From Cyanobacteria bacterium SBLK (GTDB lineage: Bacteria > Cyanobacteriota > Cyanobacteriia > Cyanobacteriales > Spirulinaceae), in assembly GCA_017746715.1 (NCBI GenBank), contig JAGHZQ010000013.1, positions 36,824 through 100,823 of the forward strand: a DNA stretch of 64,000 nucleotides, written 5' to 3'. The translations under genes were made by a program, and so were the position numbers. Under the pieces are notes generated by a model. The model was given only the letters and a program-made list of their open reading frames with translations. It was not told the DNA's origin and ran no database searches. Numbering within the stretch: position 1 is the stretch's first letter; every line of letters starts with the position of its first letter. Shown here one piece after another: positions 54,970 through 64,000 of this stretch.

Positions 54970-56760
54970 ATGTCAAAACTGGTTGTTTTAAGGCTTGATG
55001 GTGATTTAGAGAGAGAAGGGTTGCGAGTTACCCTAGAAATTAGTTCGGAAGGAGGAATTTCCGCCGAGCAACCGCCCTATTGCCTAGAAATAAACGGCAA
55101 GTTGCCCCCCGATCCCAATTTGGCAACCCGATTTCGAGATTGGCAACAACACTATCGCCGCCTCGATCGCAGCTATCGCAGAGGATACCGTCGCATCGAG
55201 CCGATAAGAATTAACTATCAAGGATCGATTCGCGATCTCATTAGCAACTGTCAAACATCAGCCGAGCACCTCGAACAACAGTTTAATACGTGGCTGAAAT
55301 CCCTTTCATTTCTCGAATTAGAGTGTATATTGCGAAGTGAATTGAACAAAGAGGAAGCCATTCGCTTCGTCATCCGTACTGCGGATAGAATGGTTCAAAA
55401 ACTACCTTGGCATTCTTGGAATCTGATCGAGCATTATCCTCAAGCCGAGATTGGCTTGGGTGCGTTTGATTATTGCTCCCCTCCCTCTCCTCGTCCCTTA
55501 TGCGATCGCCTCAGAATCCTAGGTATTTTCGGCTACAGTAGCGGCATCGATATCGAACGAGACAAGCAAATGCTGACCGGTTTAGATGCAGAGGTTTGCC
55601 TACTGGAAAACCCCCAATTGAATCAACTCAACGACCAATTGTGGGAGCAGCATTGGGATATTATCTTTTTTGCCGGTCATGGCGAAACCACCGAAGAGAA
55701 TGAAGGGCGAATTTATATTAATGAAACGGAAAGTATTAGTATCGATCGCATCTGGTATGGATTGAGACGAGCGGTTGAGTCGGGCTTGCAATTGGCAATT
55801 TTTAACTCTTGCGATGGTTTGGGACTTCTGGCTCGCCAAATTAACGACCCGCAAATCCCCCATACGATCGTCATGCGGGATCTCGTTCCCGATCGCGTTG
55901 CCCAAGTTTTTTTAGAGTATTTTTTAACGGCATTTTCCCAAGGGAAATCCCTCTATTTAGCAGCACGGGAAGCAAGAGAGCGCTTGCAGGGGATGGAAAA
56001 CGAGTATCCTTGCGCTAGTTGGCTGCCGATTATCTGGCAAAATCCTGCGGCCGTCCCGTTTGCATGGCCTTCGCCGTCGCGATCGCCGCGAAACCCCTTA
56101 AACCTCAAAATACTAGGAGTTCTAGGCGTTCTCGCATTAGGATGCTTCGTGGGTTATCGGCTTTTCGGCCCTCCCAGTGCCAAGGGACTCAATCAATTGG
56201 GAATCCACCAACACGAGCAAGGTCGGCTTTTGGTCGCCCAACGCCATTATCGTCTCGCCGCATTACTCGATCGCAACAATGCCGCCCCGCACTACAATTT
56301 AGGGTGGTTGTGCGATGAGAGCTTTCAGGACAGGGATTGCGCGATTCGTGCTTACGAACGAGCAACTCGATTGGGACGGGCGGACGCGGCGGCGGAATTG
56401 GCTCGCTTGCGCGCGCTGCAAGGGGATTACGATGAAGCTCTCGGCGCGATCTATCACTGCTTGCAACAACGCGACTATTTGCAAGAATATCCCGCGATCG
56501 CCGCAGCTTGTTTGAAAAATCGCGGTTGGGTACGCTGGGAACAAGGGCGTTGGGGAGAGGCAGAAACGGATTTAAAAGAGGCGATCGCTCTAGAATTCGA
56601 TAGTCCTCACGCTCATTGCCTTTTAGCACGAATTTTGGAAGCTCGCGGAGAACCCGAAGCTGCTTTGGAGCATTGGCAAATCGGTTTGCAGGGCTTAGAA
56701 TACAATGTTCCCGAACAGGATCGCTGTATTGACTTAGCTCACCAACGGTTGCAGAAATAA
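54970..56760 (+). CDS. CHAT-domain protein with transmembrane helix and TPRs
   Basis: 596 residues. It starts MSKLVVLRLDGDLEREGLR, the usual N-terminal domain of this CHAT group. The caspase-like domain has catalytic His237 (FFAGHGE) and Cys281 (FNSCDG). One helix, NLKILGVLGVLALGCFVGYRLF, lies near residue 378-398; beyond it are three or four TPR-like repeats (GLNQLGIHQHEQGRL, PHYNLGWLCDE, CLKNRGWVRWEQGRWGEAE). Protease is predicted in the cytoplasm with TPRs outside, or the reverse. It follows DUF1822 by 21 bases, probably one operon. GTGs at 54955/54961 are alternative starts. Confidence 0.85.
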   Translation: MSKLVVLRLDGDLEREGLRVTLEISSEGGISAEQPPYCLEINGKLPPDPNLATRFRDWQQHYRRLDRSYRRGYRRIEPIRINYQGSIRDLISNCQTSAEHLEQQFNTWLKSLSFLELECILRSELNKEEAIRFVIRTADRMVQKLPWHSWNLIEHYPQAEIGLGAFDYCSPPSPRPLCDRLRILGIFGYSSGIDIERDKQMLTGLDAEVCLLENPQLNQLNDQLWEQHWDIIFFAGHGETTEENEGRIYINETESISIDRIWYGLRRAVESGLQLAIFNSCDGLGLLARQINDPQIPHTIVMRDLVPDRVAQVFLEYFLTAFSQGKSLYLAAREARERLQGMENEYPCASWLPIIWQNPAAVPFAWPSPSRSPRNPLNLKILGVLGVLALGCFVGYRLFGPPSAKGLNQLGIHQHEQGRLLVAQRHYRLAALLDRNNAAPHYNLGWLCDESFQDRDCAIRAYERATRLGRADAAAELARLRALQGDYDEALGAIYHCLQQRDYLQEYPAIAAACLKNRGWVRWEQGRWGEAETDLKEAIALEFDSPHAHCLLARILEARGEPEAALEHWQIGLQGLEYNVPEQDRCIDLAHQRLQK

Positions 56761-56973
56761 TTTGAGAAGAAAAGAATCCGTTAAGAGAAGCAATGATAGC
56801 GCTACGCACTAAGTCATGAATAGTACGCCATGACCGATCTCGAGAATTTAAAGATATCCTAACAGACTTTCATAATACTATATCTCTCAACGAGATCTCA
56901 CCAAAATTTTTAATTTTTCACATTTTTGCTAGAAAATTCATTAAGAAGTGGAGTAAGCAAGGGGAGTTGTATT

Positions 56974-57936
56974 ATGTTGAAGCCCGTTCTCGCCAGATTT
57001 TTGCTTTCTGATTTGAGGACGCTTAAACGCGCTGCTATTCTCGGTTTTACTGTCTGTAGTGGGTTGTGGGGAGAGCATTTTGTAAGTGCGGCGGAGTCGA
57101 GTTCTCCCGTCCCGAATGGCATAATTTTGCAAGCTGTTTCGGAGTCTAAGGCCCTTCGGGACGGCAAGACGATCGCCTTGGAAACCGGGATGTTAATTTA
57201 TCCTGGCGATCGCCTGCAAACCGCGATCGGCGACTCCGTTTTAGTACAGTGCAACGATTTAACCCTGCAAGCGATCGCGGCAGGAAGTACATGGAATAAT
57301 AATTGCCCCTTTGAAAGCGAGCCAAAATGTCCTGAAGACGCAATTAAATGCCCTCATCGCGGCGAACCGAGACAAGTTAATCCTTTTATCCCTTACATTA
57401 TCCATCCTCGTCGCACGGCTTTATTAAATCCTCGCCCTCTATTGCAATGGAATCCTCTCGCTGAAGCCAGCATTTATACAGTAGTGGTTCGAGGAGAAGG
57501 CGTGGAATGGACGACAGAAACCGACCGGACTCAAATCGTCTATTCTGGCGAGATTCCCCTGCAACCCGAGGGGCATTATTTCTTTATCGTCACTGCCGAT
57601 ACGGGACAATCTTCTCGCCAAGAACCTCCTCAATTAGGAGGAATGGGATTTTGGCTGCTGGATGAATCTACCGCGCAAAGGGTGCGAGAAAAAGAGGCTC
57701 ATATCTTGCAAACTGTTCCGGAGGGGACGGCGAACACCTTAGCGATCGCTCATCTTTATCTCAAACACGGATTAATTTCAGAAGGGATTTCTCGTTTAGA
57801 GGAGTGGATTGCTTTAGGAGGACGTTCTGCTTCCGTCCATCGCCTTTTAGGAGATCTGTACGCAAATCACTTATTGCTCGACATTCAAGCACGGCAGCAT
57901 TACGAACGCGCAGAAACACTGGAGCAATCGCTTTAA
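56974..57936 (+). CDS. Exported FecR-like/TPR protein
   Basis: 320 residues. A signal peptide reads to about residue 37 (AAILGFTVCSGLWGEHFVSA). A FecR-like fold follows with YPGDRLQTAIGDSVLVQC, then a fibronectin-like region with FIPYIIHPRRTALLNPRPLLQWNPL. The C-terminal 70 residues form TPR helices (LAIAHLYLKHGLISEGISRLEEW, SVHRLLGDLYANHL). This family is a standard member of cyanobacterial CHAT clusters and is thought to act in the envelope. ATG 56974 follows GGGGAG by seven bases. The Cys-rich stretch (CPEDAIKCPH) could form disulfides. Confidence 0.75.
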   Translation: MLKPVLARFLLSDLRTLKRAAILGFTVCSGLWGEHFVSAAESSSPVPNGIILQAVSESKALRDGKTIALETGMLIYPGDRLQTAIGDSVLVQCNDLTLQAIAAGSTWNNNCPFESEPKCPEDAIKCPHRGEPRQVNPFIPYIIHPRRTALLNPRPLLQWNPLAEASIYTVVVRGEGVEWTTETDRTQIVYSGEIPLQPEGHYFFIVTADTGQSSRQEPPQLGGMGFWLLDESTAQRVREKEAHILQTVPEGTANTLAIAHLYLKHGLISEGISRLEEWIALGGRSASVHRLLGDLYANHLLLDIQARQHYERAETLEQSL

Positions 57937-58266
57937 ACTGGAAATCTCGCATATCGAGCCTGATTTGGGTCGGTCTCGGCTAATTCTCTCTTGCTTTTGG
58001 TTGCATCTTGTTCATTATTAAGAAAGGTAGCGAGAGCGGGTGTTAAAAATCATACCAAATCCGCACTGCTGAGGAGGTATTCCCAGCCCTTCCGTAGGGG
58101 CGTTGCATGCAACGCCCCTACAGGATTACAGGCGATTGCGTGAATACAGTCTGTAGTAACTGGATTTGGTATCAGAAACAAAAGTAACGCGATCGCTCCA
58201 TTACGAATTGTTTTACTTTTCAGTTCTCAGACCTTCAGAACCTCCCAAATACTGGAAAAATCGACC
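57937..58266. other. Spacer upstream of the large adhesin gene
   Basis: 330 bp. The central 122 bp is a MITE-like element (listed separately). Between it and the adhesin start there is an AAGTAACGCG...CCATTACGAATTGTTTTAC segment that only partly resembles the sigma-type promoter motif. Confidence 0.6.
58052..58173. mobile_element. MITE-like palindromic element, copy 2
   Basis: Ends ATACCAAATCC and GGATTTGGTAT are perfect inverted repeats. Inside, positions 58095-58120 are a perfect 26-bp palindrome centred on GCATGC (arms TAGGGGCGTT). The right side aligns with 7950-8004. There is no room for a transposase, so mobility would need a partner in trans. Confidence 0.7.
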
Positions 58267-61200
58267 ATGTTAAAATCCATTCTTCCTGGCTCAATTCTGG
58301 CTTGGCTGTTGATTTCGAGTACCTCTCTCACCTTCGCTCAATCCATCATTTCGGCTGCTGATGGAACGGAAACCCTCGTCGAAAGCCATACTGTTTGCGG
58401 GAATGGCTGTACCGAACAGTTAAATATTGGCGGCGGGATGCGATCGGCAGATGGGCGGAACTTATTCCACAGTTTCGAGCAATTTGGACTCGATCGCGCT
58501 CAAATTGCCAATTTTATTTCCCAGCCGCAGATTCAAAATATTTTAGGACGAGTGGTGGGGGGAGATCCTTCCATTATCAATGGTTTAATCCAAGTCACGG
58601 GAGGGAATTCTAATTTATTTTTGATGAATCCGGCGGGGATTGTTTTTGGAGCCAATGCGGGGTTAAACGTACCGGGAGATTTTACAGCGACAACTGCCAC
58701 GAGAATTGGTTTGGACGGGGGTTGGTTCGATGCCTTTGGAGACAATAATTATCAGGCTCTCATCGGCGATCCGAATCAATTTGCTTTCGATTTGGCGCGA
58801 TCGGGAGCAATTATTAATGCGGGCAATTTAAGCGTGACGGGGGGCAATTTAACTTTACTGGGGGGTAGCGTTCTCAATACCGGGACGATCGCGGCAGGGT
58901 CGGGAAATATTACCATTGCGGCAGTACCGGGAACGAGTTTGGTGCGGATTTCACAACCGGGAACGATCCTCGCTTTGGAATTGCCGAGCGATCGCATTTC
59001 TCCGGATTTTTCCCCGTTAGATATTCCTGCATTATTAACCACTCCAGTCGTCCAAAACGCAACCCAGATCGCGGCAACGGAGATAGAACAAGCAGAATTG
59101 CCCCTCAATTTAGGAGAGGTCTCGATTGCTGGGGAAATTGTCGGGGAAACGGTGGATCTGGCGGCGGCAAATCGAGTGCGGGTTGCACCTTCTGTTGTGC
59201 CTTGGGTGAGAACGGGAGATGGGACTTATAGCGCTCCAACAGTGACATTATTTCCCGAAGATACAGAAACGCCAAATGCTTATACGTTTATCGATGCGAC
59301 GGTGGAGAATTACCAAGACTTTCTTTATGGCGGAAAAGCGGGAACCGTTTCTGTCGTTATTACGCCCGAGGAAAGCGGGATTTCCGCGATCGCCGATCGC
59401 TTATTAACAAGTGCCAATCCTGTTGATGAAATTCACATTGTTTCTGAAGGAAATACCGGCAATTTTTGGTTGGGAAATGATTTTATTAGCGCCGATAATA
59501 TTGATACTTATCGACAACAATTGCGAACTTGGGGTCAATCTTTGAGCGAGAACGCAGATATCTTGCTTTATAGTTGTTTAACGGCTTTGGGAGAGACAGG
59601 GAATCGGTTGATGGAAGCGATCGCCACAGAAACGGGAGCAGATGTCGCCGCATCAACCAACTTAACCGGAAATGCTGCATTAGGAGGCGATTGGATTTTA
59701 GAGGCGAGTACGGGAAATATTGAAGCCTCTCTAGCATTTACTGAGGAAACATTGAGTGAATTTCAAGATACGCTGGCTGTGATTACAGTTAATAGCGGCC
59801 TTGATATTGACGCATTAGATGGTGTTGTGACATTGCGAGAAGCGATCGCAGCAACTAATACCAATACCGATCGTAATGATGCGATCGCGACAGGATTTGG
59901 CAATGATGAAATTCGCTTTAGTGGAGTGACTCTGGTAGATTTGACTTTAGGAGAATTAGAAATTACCGATGACTTGACCATTACGGGAGGAACAACAAAT
60001 GTAACCGTGCAGCGCAATACAACAGCAGGGAATTTTCGTATTTTCAACGTGACCAAGGATGTAACGACAACATTCGATCGCTTGAATATTCGCAATGGAA
60101 AAGTCGCGGAAAATGGGGGAGGAATTCAAGCGATCGGTACGGTTAACCTATCCAATAGCGTTGTATCGCATAATGTTAGCAATAATCCACATCCTCATGG
60201 TGGCGGTGGTGGAATGTGGCTTCACGGTACGGCTAACATCACGAATAGTATTATTTCCGATAACTCGAGTCATTCGACTCCATATGGCGGTGGTGGTGGC
60301 ATTCGAGTGAATGGTACGGCTAATATCTCAGATAGTGTTATTACGAACAACACGAGTGATGCACATGGTGGCGGCATTTTTTTTGAAGGTACTGCGAATA
60401 TTATTGATAGCACTATATCGGATAACTCAACTAAAATCTATGGCGGTGGAGTCACTTCTTTTCGAGGTGTGGCAAATTTGGAGAGAAGTTCTGTAATCAA
60501 TAATTCAAGCGGTCGCAATGGCGGTGGATTTAATATACACGAGATCAATATTTCAAATAGTGATATTTCAAATAACTCGAGTGGAAATAATGGAGGTGGG
60601 ATCAATGGTGGTAAAATAGATATCCAAAACAGCAATCTTTCTGGTAACTTTAGCCATGATGGAGGTGCGATTAATGGTTCTATTCTCAATCTTGAGAACA
60701 GTTCTGTATTGAAAAACACAAGTACCCTTGAAGGTGGTGGGATTCGCGTAGATACGATTAATATTGTGAATACCACGATATCAGGCAATTTTAGCGTGTT
60801 AGAAGGTGGAGGGATTATTGCTAATAGAGGAACGATCCGTAATAGTACGATTACCAATAATCATACTGATACTGGCAATGGAGGTGGTTTTTTTAGCAAT
60901 GGAATAGATCCCTTTACTATCAGGAATACCATCATTGCTGGCAATACCGATACAGGTGGTGAAGCTCCAGATATAGGGGGAGATTTTAATGCTAGTACTT
61001 TTGAATATAATTACATCGGCACAACCCAAGGTGCGACCAACCTCAATCTCGGAACGGGGAATATTATCGATCCCAACCCCCATCTTAGTCCCCTAGGTAA
61101 TTATGGCGGAACGACTCAAACCCACGTTCCCCTTCCCAACAGTCCTGCTATTGGTGCGGGAACTTTCCTCGGCGTATCCGCGATCGATCAACGCGGTTTT

Positions 61201-62919
61201 CCGCGAGGACAGGTGGATATTGGCGCAACTGAAGTCACCGTCGATCTCCGTTTTAGCGACAGCTTCAGCACGAAAAACCCGCAGGCGAATGTTCCGTTTA
61301 CCGTTACCCTCGAACTGCTCAATAGCGGACCCGATCCCGTGGGTGGTATTGTTGTCTCTGTCTTTGATCGCATTACCATCCCCCCCGGAATGACCGTTAC
61401 CCGTATTGTTCCCTCCATCGGCAGTTTCGACCCCAACACGAGACTGTGGACGATTGGCGATATTGATGGATGGAACGATCTAATCGATCGCGGCGATCGG
61501 GCTAGATTGAGTTTTACGGGAACGGTTGCCTCTCCAGAGGTCATCGAATCCTCTCTACCCGATTCCGGTTCTTCTCTCCTCAATACCTCGACCTCTAACG
61601 GTGAAGATCTCGATTTGTCCAATAATCAGATTCTTATGGACTTAACGGCATTTTACACCTATTGGCCTGCGGTCTCGCCCTTTCTCCCCACTGCATCCGC
61701 GATCGCCTCAACGGAAACCCTCGTCACCGAAACAGACCAAAGTTTTACAGAGCAATTGGAAGAGTATCTGAATGAAGATTTGCCAGATAAAGAAATATCG
61801 GCTCGCAGTATCCGCGAAACCTTGAAAACCATTGAACGAGAAACGGGAACGCGCGCGGTGATTATCTATATGTACTCTCTTCCCGATGCCGTGCAACTCG
61901 TTCTCGTCCGTCCAGTCGAACCCCCTTTGCTCGCTGTAGTTCCAGATGTCACCCCCCAAAAATTAGCCAACGAATTATACGATCTGCAATCTACCCTCCT
62001 CAATCCCGTGAGGAAGGACTATTTACGCCCCGCTCAACAATTCTATCAGTGGGCGATCGCACCCCTTGAGGCAGAATTGGAACTTTTAAATATCGATACC
62101 CTCGTCTTCTCAATGGGAGCGGGATTGCGTTCTCTCCCTTTAGCCGTCCTCCACGATGGCGAACGATTCCTCATTGAAAAATACAGCTTGGGGTCGATTC
62201 CCAGTATGAGCTTGACCGATACTCACTATCAAAATTTGCAAGATTCGCAAATCCTAGCGATGGGAGCCTCGCAATTTCCTCAAACCTCCCTTTCACCTTT
62301 ACCCGCAGTTCCCATCGAACTCAGCACTGTCACGCAATCCCTCGGGCAAAAAACGTTTTTTCTCAACGAGGAATTTACTCTCGATGCCCTGAAATCCCAA
62401 CGCCAACGCGATCGCTTTGATATCATCCATGTAGCCAGTCATGCCGCATTCCAAGCCCATCAATCGACAGATGCTTATATCCAATTCTGGGGCGAGAAAG
62501 TGGGATTGGATGGTTTGAGAGAGGTGCAATGGTATGGAAACCCGATGGTAGAACTCCTCGTTCTCAGTGCCTGCGAAACCGCGATCGACGATCCCTTTGC
62601 AGAGCTTGGCTTTGCCGGGTTGGCTGTCAGAGCGGGAGTGAAGTCCGCGATCGCCAGTTTTTGGCAGGTGAACGATATCGGGACGCTGGCATTGATGGGC
62701 GAATTTTACGAGCAATTGCAGCGAGAAGATATCAACATCAAAGCCGAAGCCCTCCGACAAGCTCAACTGGCTTTACTGCAAGGACGAGTCCAAGGAAAAG
62801 CCGGAAGCATCCAAGGGGCTTCTAATATCCCTTTACCCCCAGAATTAACAGATATTCCCACGGATTTTTCTCACCCTTACTATTGGGCGGGTTTCACTCT
62901 TATTGGCAGTCCTTGGTAA
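58267..62919 (+). CDS. Secreted haemagglutinin-domain/DUF4347/beta-helix protein with C-terminal CHAT protease
   Basis: 1550 residues. A signal peptide ends at AQS (residue ~26). Residues about 30-240 are a filamentous-haemagglutinin TPS domain ([33 protein letters not shown]). Residues 340-500 form a DUF4347 domain; its usual SHG is VSEG, with Glu394, while Cys437 stays (LLYSC). Residues ~505-970 are a right-handed beta-helix of GGGI/NxS repeats. A DUF11-like domain follows (~980-1110). The CHAT domain (1180-1550) carries His1392 (HVASHAAF) and Cys1436 (LSACETA). The TPS domain suggests export by two-partner secretion, but no TpsB transporter lies here. Confidence 0.88.
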   Translation: MLKSILPGSILAWLLISSTSLTFAQSIISAADGTETLVESHTVCGNGCTEQLNIGGGMRSADGRNLFHSFEQFGLDRAQIANFISQPQIQNILGRVVGGDPSIINGLIQVTGGNSNLFLMNPAGIVFGANAGLNVPGDFTATTATRIGLDGGWFDAFGDNNYQALIGDPNQFAFDLARSGAIINAGNLSVTGGNLTLLGGSVLNTGTIAAGSGNITIAAVPGTSLVRISQPGTILALELPSDRISPDFSPLDIPALLTTPVVQNATQIAATEIEQAELPLNLGEVSIAGEIVGETVDLAAANRVRVAPSVVPWVRTGDGTYSAPTVTLFPEDTETPNAYTFIDATVENYQDFLYGGKAGTVSVVITPEESGISAIADRLLTSANPVDEIHIVSEGNTGNFWLGNDFISADNIDTYRQQLRTWGQSLSENADILLYSCLTALGETGNRLMEAIATETGADVAASTNLTGNAALGGDWILEASTGNIEASLAFTEETLSEFQDTLAVITVNSGLDIDALDGVVTLREAIAATNTNTDRNDAIATGFGNDEIRFSGVTLVDLTLGELEITDDLTITGGTTNVTVQRNTTAGNFRIFNVTKDVTTTFDRLNIRNGKVAENGGGIQAIGTVNLSNSVVSHNVSNNPHPHGGGGGMWLHGTANITNSIISDNSSHSTPYGGGGGIRVNGTANISDSVITNNTSDAHGGGIFFEGTANIIDSTISDNSTKIYGGGVTSFRGVANLERSSVINNSSGRNGGGFNIHEINISNSDISNNSSGNNGGGINGGKIDIQNSNLSGNFSHDGGAINGSILNLENSSVLKNTSTLEGGGIRVDTINIVNTTISGNFSVLEGGGIIANRGTIRNSTITNNHTDTGNGGGFFSNGIDPFTIRNTIIAGNTDTGGEAPDIGGDFNASTFEYNYIGTTQGATNLNLGTGNIIDPNPHLSPLGNYGGTTQTHVPLPNSPAIGAGTFLGVSAIDQRGFPRGQVDIGATEVTVDLRFSDSFSTKNPQANVPFTVTLELLNSGPDPVGGIVVSVFDRITIPPGMTVTRIVPSIGSFDPNTRLWTIGDIDGWNDLIDRGDRARLSFTGTVASPEVIESSLPDSGSSLLNTSTSNGEDLDLSNNQILMDLTAFYTYWPAVSPFLPTASAIASTETLVTETDQSFTEQLEEYLNEDLPDKEISARSIRETLKTIERETGTRAVIIYMYSLPDAVQLVLVRPVEPPLLAVVPDVTPQKLANELYDLQSTLLNPVRKDYLRPAQQFYQWAIAPLEAELELLNIDTLVFSMGAGLRSLPLAVLHDGERFLIEKYSLGSIPSMSLTDTHYQNLQDSQILAMGASQFPQTSLSPLPAVPIELSTVTQSLGQKTFFLNEEFTLDALKSQRQRDRFDIIHVASHAAFQAHQSTDAYIQFWGEKVGLDGLREVQWYGNPMVELLVLSACETAIDDPFAELGFAGLAVRAGVKSAIASFWQVNDIGTLALMGEFYEQLQREDINIKAEALRQAQLALLQGRVQGKAGSIQGASNIPLPPELTDIPTDFSHPYYWAGFTLIGSPW

Positions 62920-62976
62920 TTTCAGCGATCGGCGATCGCTGCCAACGCCAGAAATTGTTAAGAAAAGTAACGGGTT

Positions 62977-63013
62977 GCGTAAAAACACCAGACCCATTAC
63001 GAGTCTTTTATAG
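62977..63013 (+). promoter_or_regulatory. Putative alternative-sigma promoter before the PEP-CTERM gene
   Basis: GCGTAAAA (62977-62984), 15 bases, then CGAGTCTTTTATAG (63000-63013), identical in blocks and spacing to 53189-53225. The PEP-CTERM gene starts 175 bases downstream, so a long leader or another element lies between. Confidence 0.55.
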
Positions 63014-63187
63014 CCACCAATCAAACGACGATATTTTCGTTGCGATCGAGCAGTTCAAAACATCATTTTAACAGCGCGATCGTCTCGATAATTTTGGCAT
63101 GGCAAGCGATCGCTCGAATGATTGCCTGTCACGAATTCCTATACTTGAGTCCCCATTTTTTTTCGTTTTTACCTTGGAGTTAAGGTT

Positions 63188-63919
63188 ATGAAATGGATTA
63201 ACACAGCTGTTAAAATGAGTTTGGCAGCGATCGCATTTGTTGTCATTGCACCTCCTGATGTCCATGCTGGAACTTTGACGTTGGAAGCCGGCTGTAAGGA
63301 TAATTTTGCCTTATCAGAAAATTGTCCCTACGCAAACCAAAATGGTGGTGAAGTTCCTCAACCGAGCGATGAACTTAAAACCTTGATGGAGAATTATAGT
63401 CAAGGTCTGGCTTCGCGAGAAGCAGATTTTGACGGACAGGATGTTAACCAAGTATTCGGTCATACTTTCAAACTTCCAGAGAAAGGAACTATCAAATCGG
63501 CACAACTCGAGATTCACTTGAACCCCTTGGGAGAAATACTTCAAACCGATCAAATTCATCTGCTTTTTATAGATGATTCAGGTCAAGATTCAATACGATG
63601 GGGACGACAAATTGGTTCGAGTAATGGGACTGAAGGTCTTTTACCAACTGAATGGAAAGATTCATCTCATCTGTTTATTTTAGATTTAGCAAATCTACCT
63701 TTAGCCTCTAATCAAGATCCCAATATATTTGCGACCAATCTCATTGCCAAGCTCAACGAAAAACGCTTTTTAGATGTCTATTTTCAAGATGATTCATCTG
63801 TAGATTATGTTGCACTGCAAATTGAGACAGTACCGGAACCCGGAATTTCTCTCTTGGGATTGATGGGATTAACGGCTTTGGGAGCTTGCCTGCGCGATCG
63901 CAAAACCCATCAAGATTAA
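63188..63919 (+). CDS. PEP-CTERM protein
   Basis: 243 residues. The signal peptide reads to about DVHA (residue ~27). The mature domain has GCKDNFALSENCP and FGHTFKLPEKGTIKSAQLEIHLNP, a jelly-roll-like choice-of-anchor fold. The C-terminus carries the sorting signal VPEPGISLLGLMGLTALGACLRDRK: PEP, helix, basic tail. The motif shared with the sigma-factor gene lies upstream, linking it to the CHAT cluster. TTGGAG precedes the ATG at 63188. No exosortase is present in the window. Confidence 0.85.
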   Translation: MKWINTAVKMSLAAIAFVVIAPPDVHAGTLTLEAGCKDNFALSENCPYANQNGGEVPQPSDELKTLMENYSQGLASREADFDGQDVNQVFGHTFKLPEKGTIKSAQLEIHLNPLGEILQTDQIHLLFIDDSGQDSIRWGRQIGSSNGTEGLLPTEWKDSSHLFILDLANLPLASNQDPNIFATNLIAKLNEKRFLDVYFQDDSSVDYVALQIETVPEPGISLLGLMGLTALGACLRDRKTHQD

Positions 63920-64000
63920 TATCTTTTCTCAATAGAGAATTGAGGAATTAACAACTCGATAAGCAAGGCGATCGCCCGAGTTCGATAATGTTAGCCAATC

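Noticed and set aside
58180..58230. Third copy of the sigma-type promoter motif before the adhesin gene
   Set aside because: CCATTACGAATTGTTTTAC resembles part of it, but the GCGTAAAA block and the spacing are missing.

Overview
The window is cyanobacterial chromosome. The octamer GCGATCGC (HIP1) is scattered through genes and spacers. Several genes are typical of cyanobacteria: a PGR5-type photosynthetic electron-flow protein, flavodoxin, a CtaA-type copper ATPase, a CyaC-type adenylate cyclase, bL25 next to purA, Uma2 proteins, and a sigma/DUF1822/CHAT cluster. lpxD and two PEP-CTERM proteins fit a diderm envelope. A probable glucosylglycerol hydrolase hints at a salt-exposed lineage. The genus cannot be fixed from this sequence. 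No rRNA, tRNA, CRISPR array or intact insertion sequence was recognised.

Layout. 1-9 kb: a truncated EamA permease, two divergent membrane GT-C glycosyltransferase-like genes, a PD-(D/E)XK-like protein, a MidA-type methyltransferase, a response-regulator/histidine-kinase hybrid, Uma2, GUN4 debris and an MBL-fold hydrolase. 9-15 kb: an NCS1-permease/zinc-cluster/histidine-kinase fusion and ctaA. 15-21 kb: FHA protein, tmk, DNA polymerase III delta-prime, phosphoesterase, hisC, GNAT. 21.7-25.3 kb: a 1184-residue CyaC-like cyclase/kinase. 25.6-31 kb: exported VOC protein, Dam-like methylase, PfkB kinase, rplY, purA, recR. 31-38 kb: degenerate ADP-ribosylglycohydrolase, 7TM-HD phosphodiesterase, PEP-CTERM, TerD, lpxD, flavodoxin. 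38-49 kb: penicillin-acylase family protein, parvulin, PlsC-like acyltransferase, YjbQ, aspartate aminotransferase, GH13-like hydrolase, cupin. 49-53 kb: CHAT-FHA protein, pgr5, phosphoesterase, dusA.

The most interesting region is 53.2-63.9 kb. A small sigma-70-like factor overlaps a DUF1822 gene. These are followed on the same strand by a CHAT-TM-TPR protein, an exported FecR-like/TPR protein, and a 1550-residue secreted protein with a haemagglutinin/TPS domain, a DUF4347 domain, a beta-helix and a C-terminal CHAT protease. A PEP-CTERM protein ends the block. The sigma gene and the PEP-CTERM gene share a two-part motif upstream (8 nt and 14 nt, both identical, 15-nt spacer). It looks like a promoter recognised by the locus's own sigma factor. 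I infer an autoregulated envelope system that couples an alternative sigma factor to two caspase-like proteases, one membrane-anchored and one secreted. A third CHAT protein, fused to FHA, lies 3 kb upstream.

A second regulatory find is four TTACA-type hexamers at an exact 10-bp period upstream of pgr5. They form two HLR1 sites of the kind bound by RpaB. Repeat families (a palindromic MITE-like element, a short GCTTCGAC-type repeat that also lies in frame inside ctaA and cyaC, and several tandem repeats) mark the plastic spacers.
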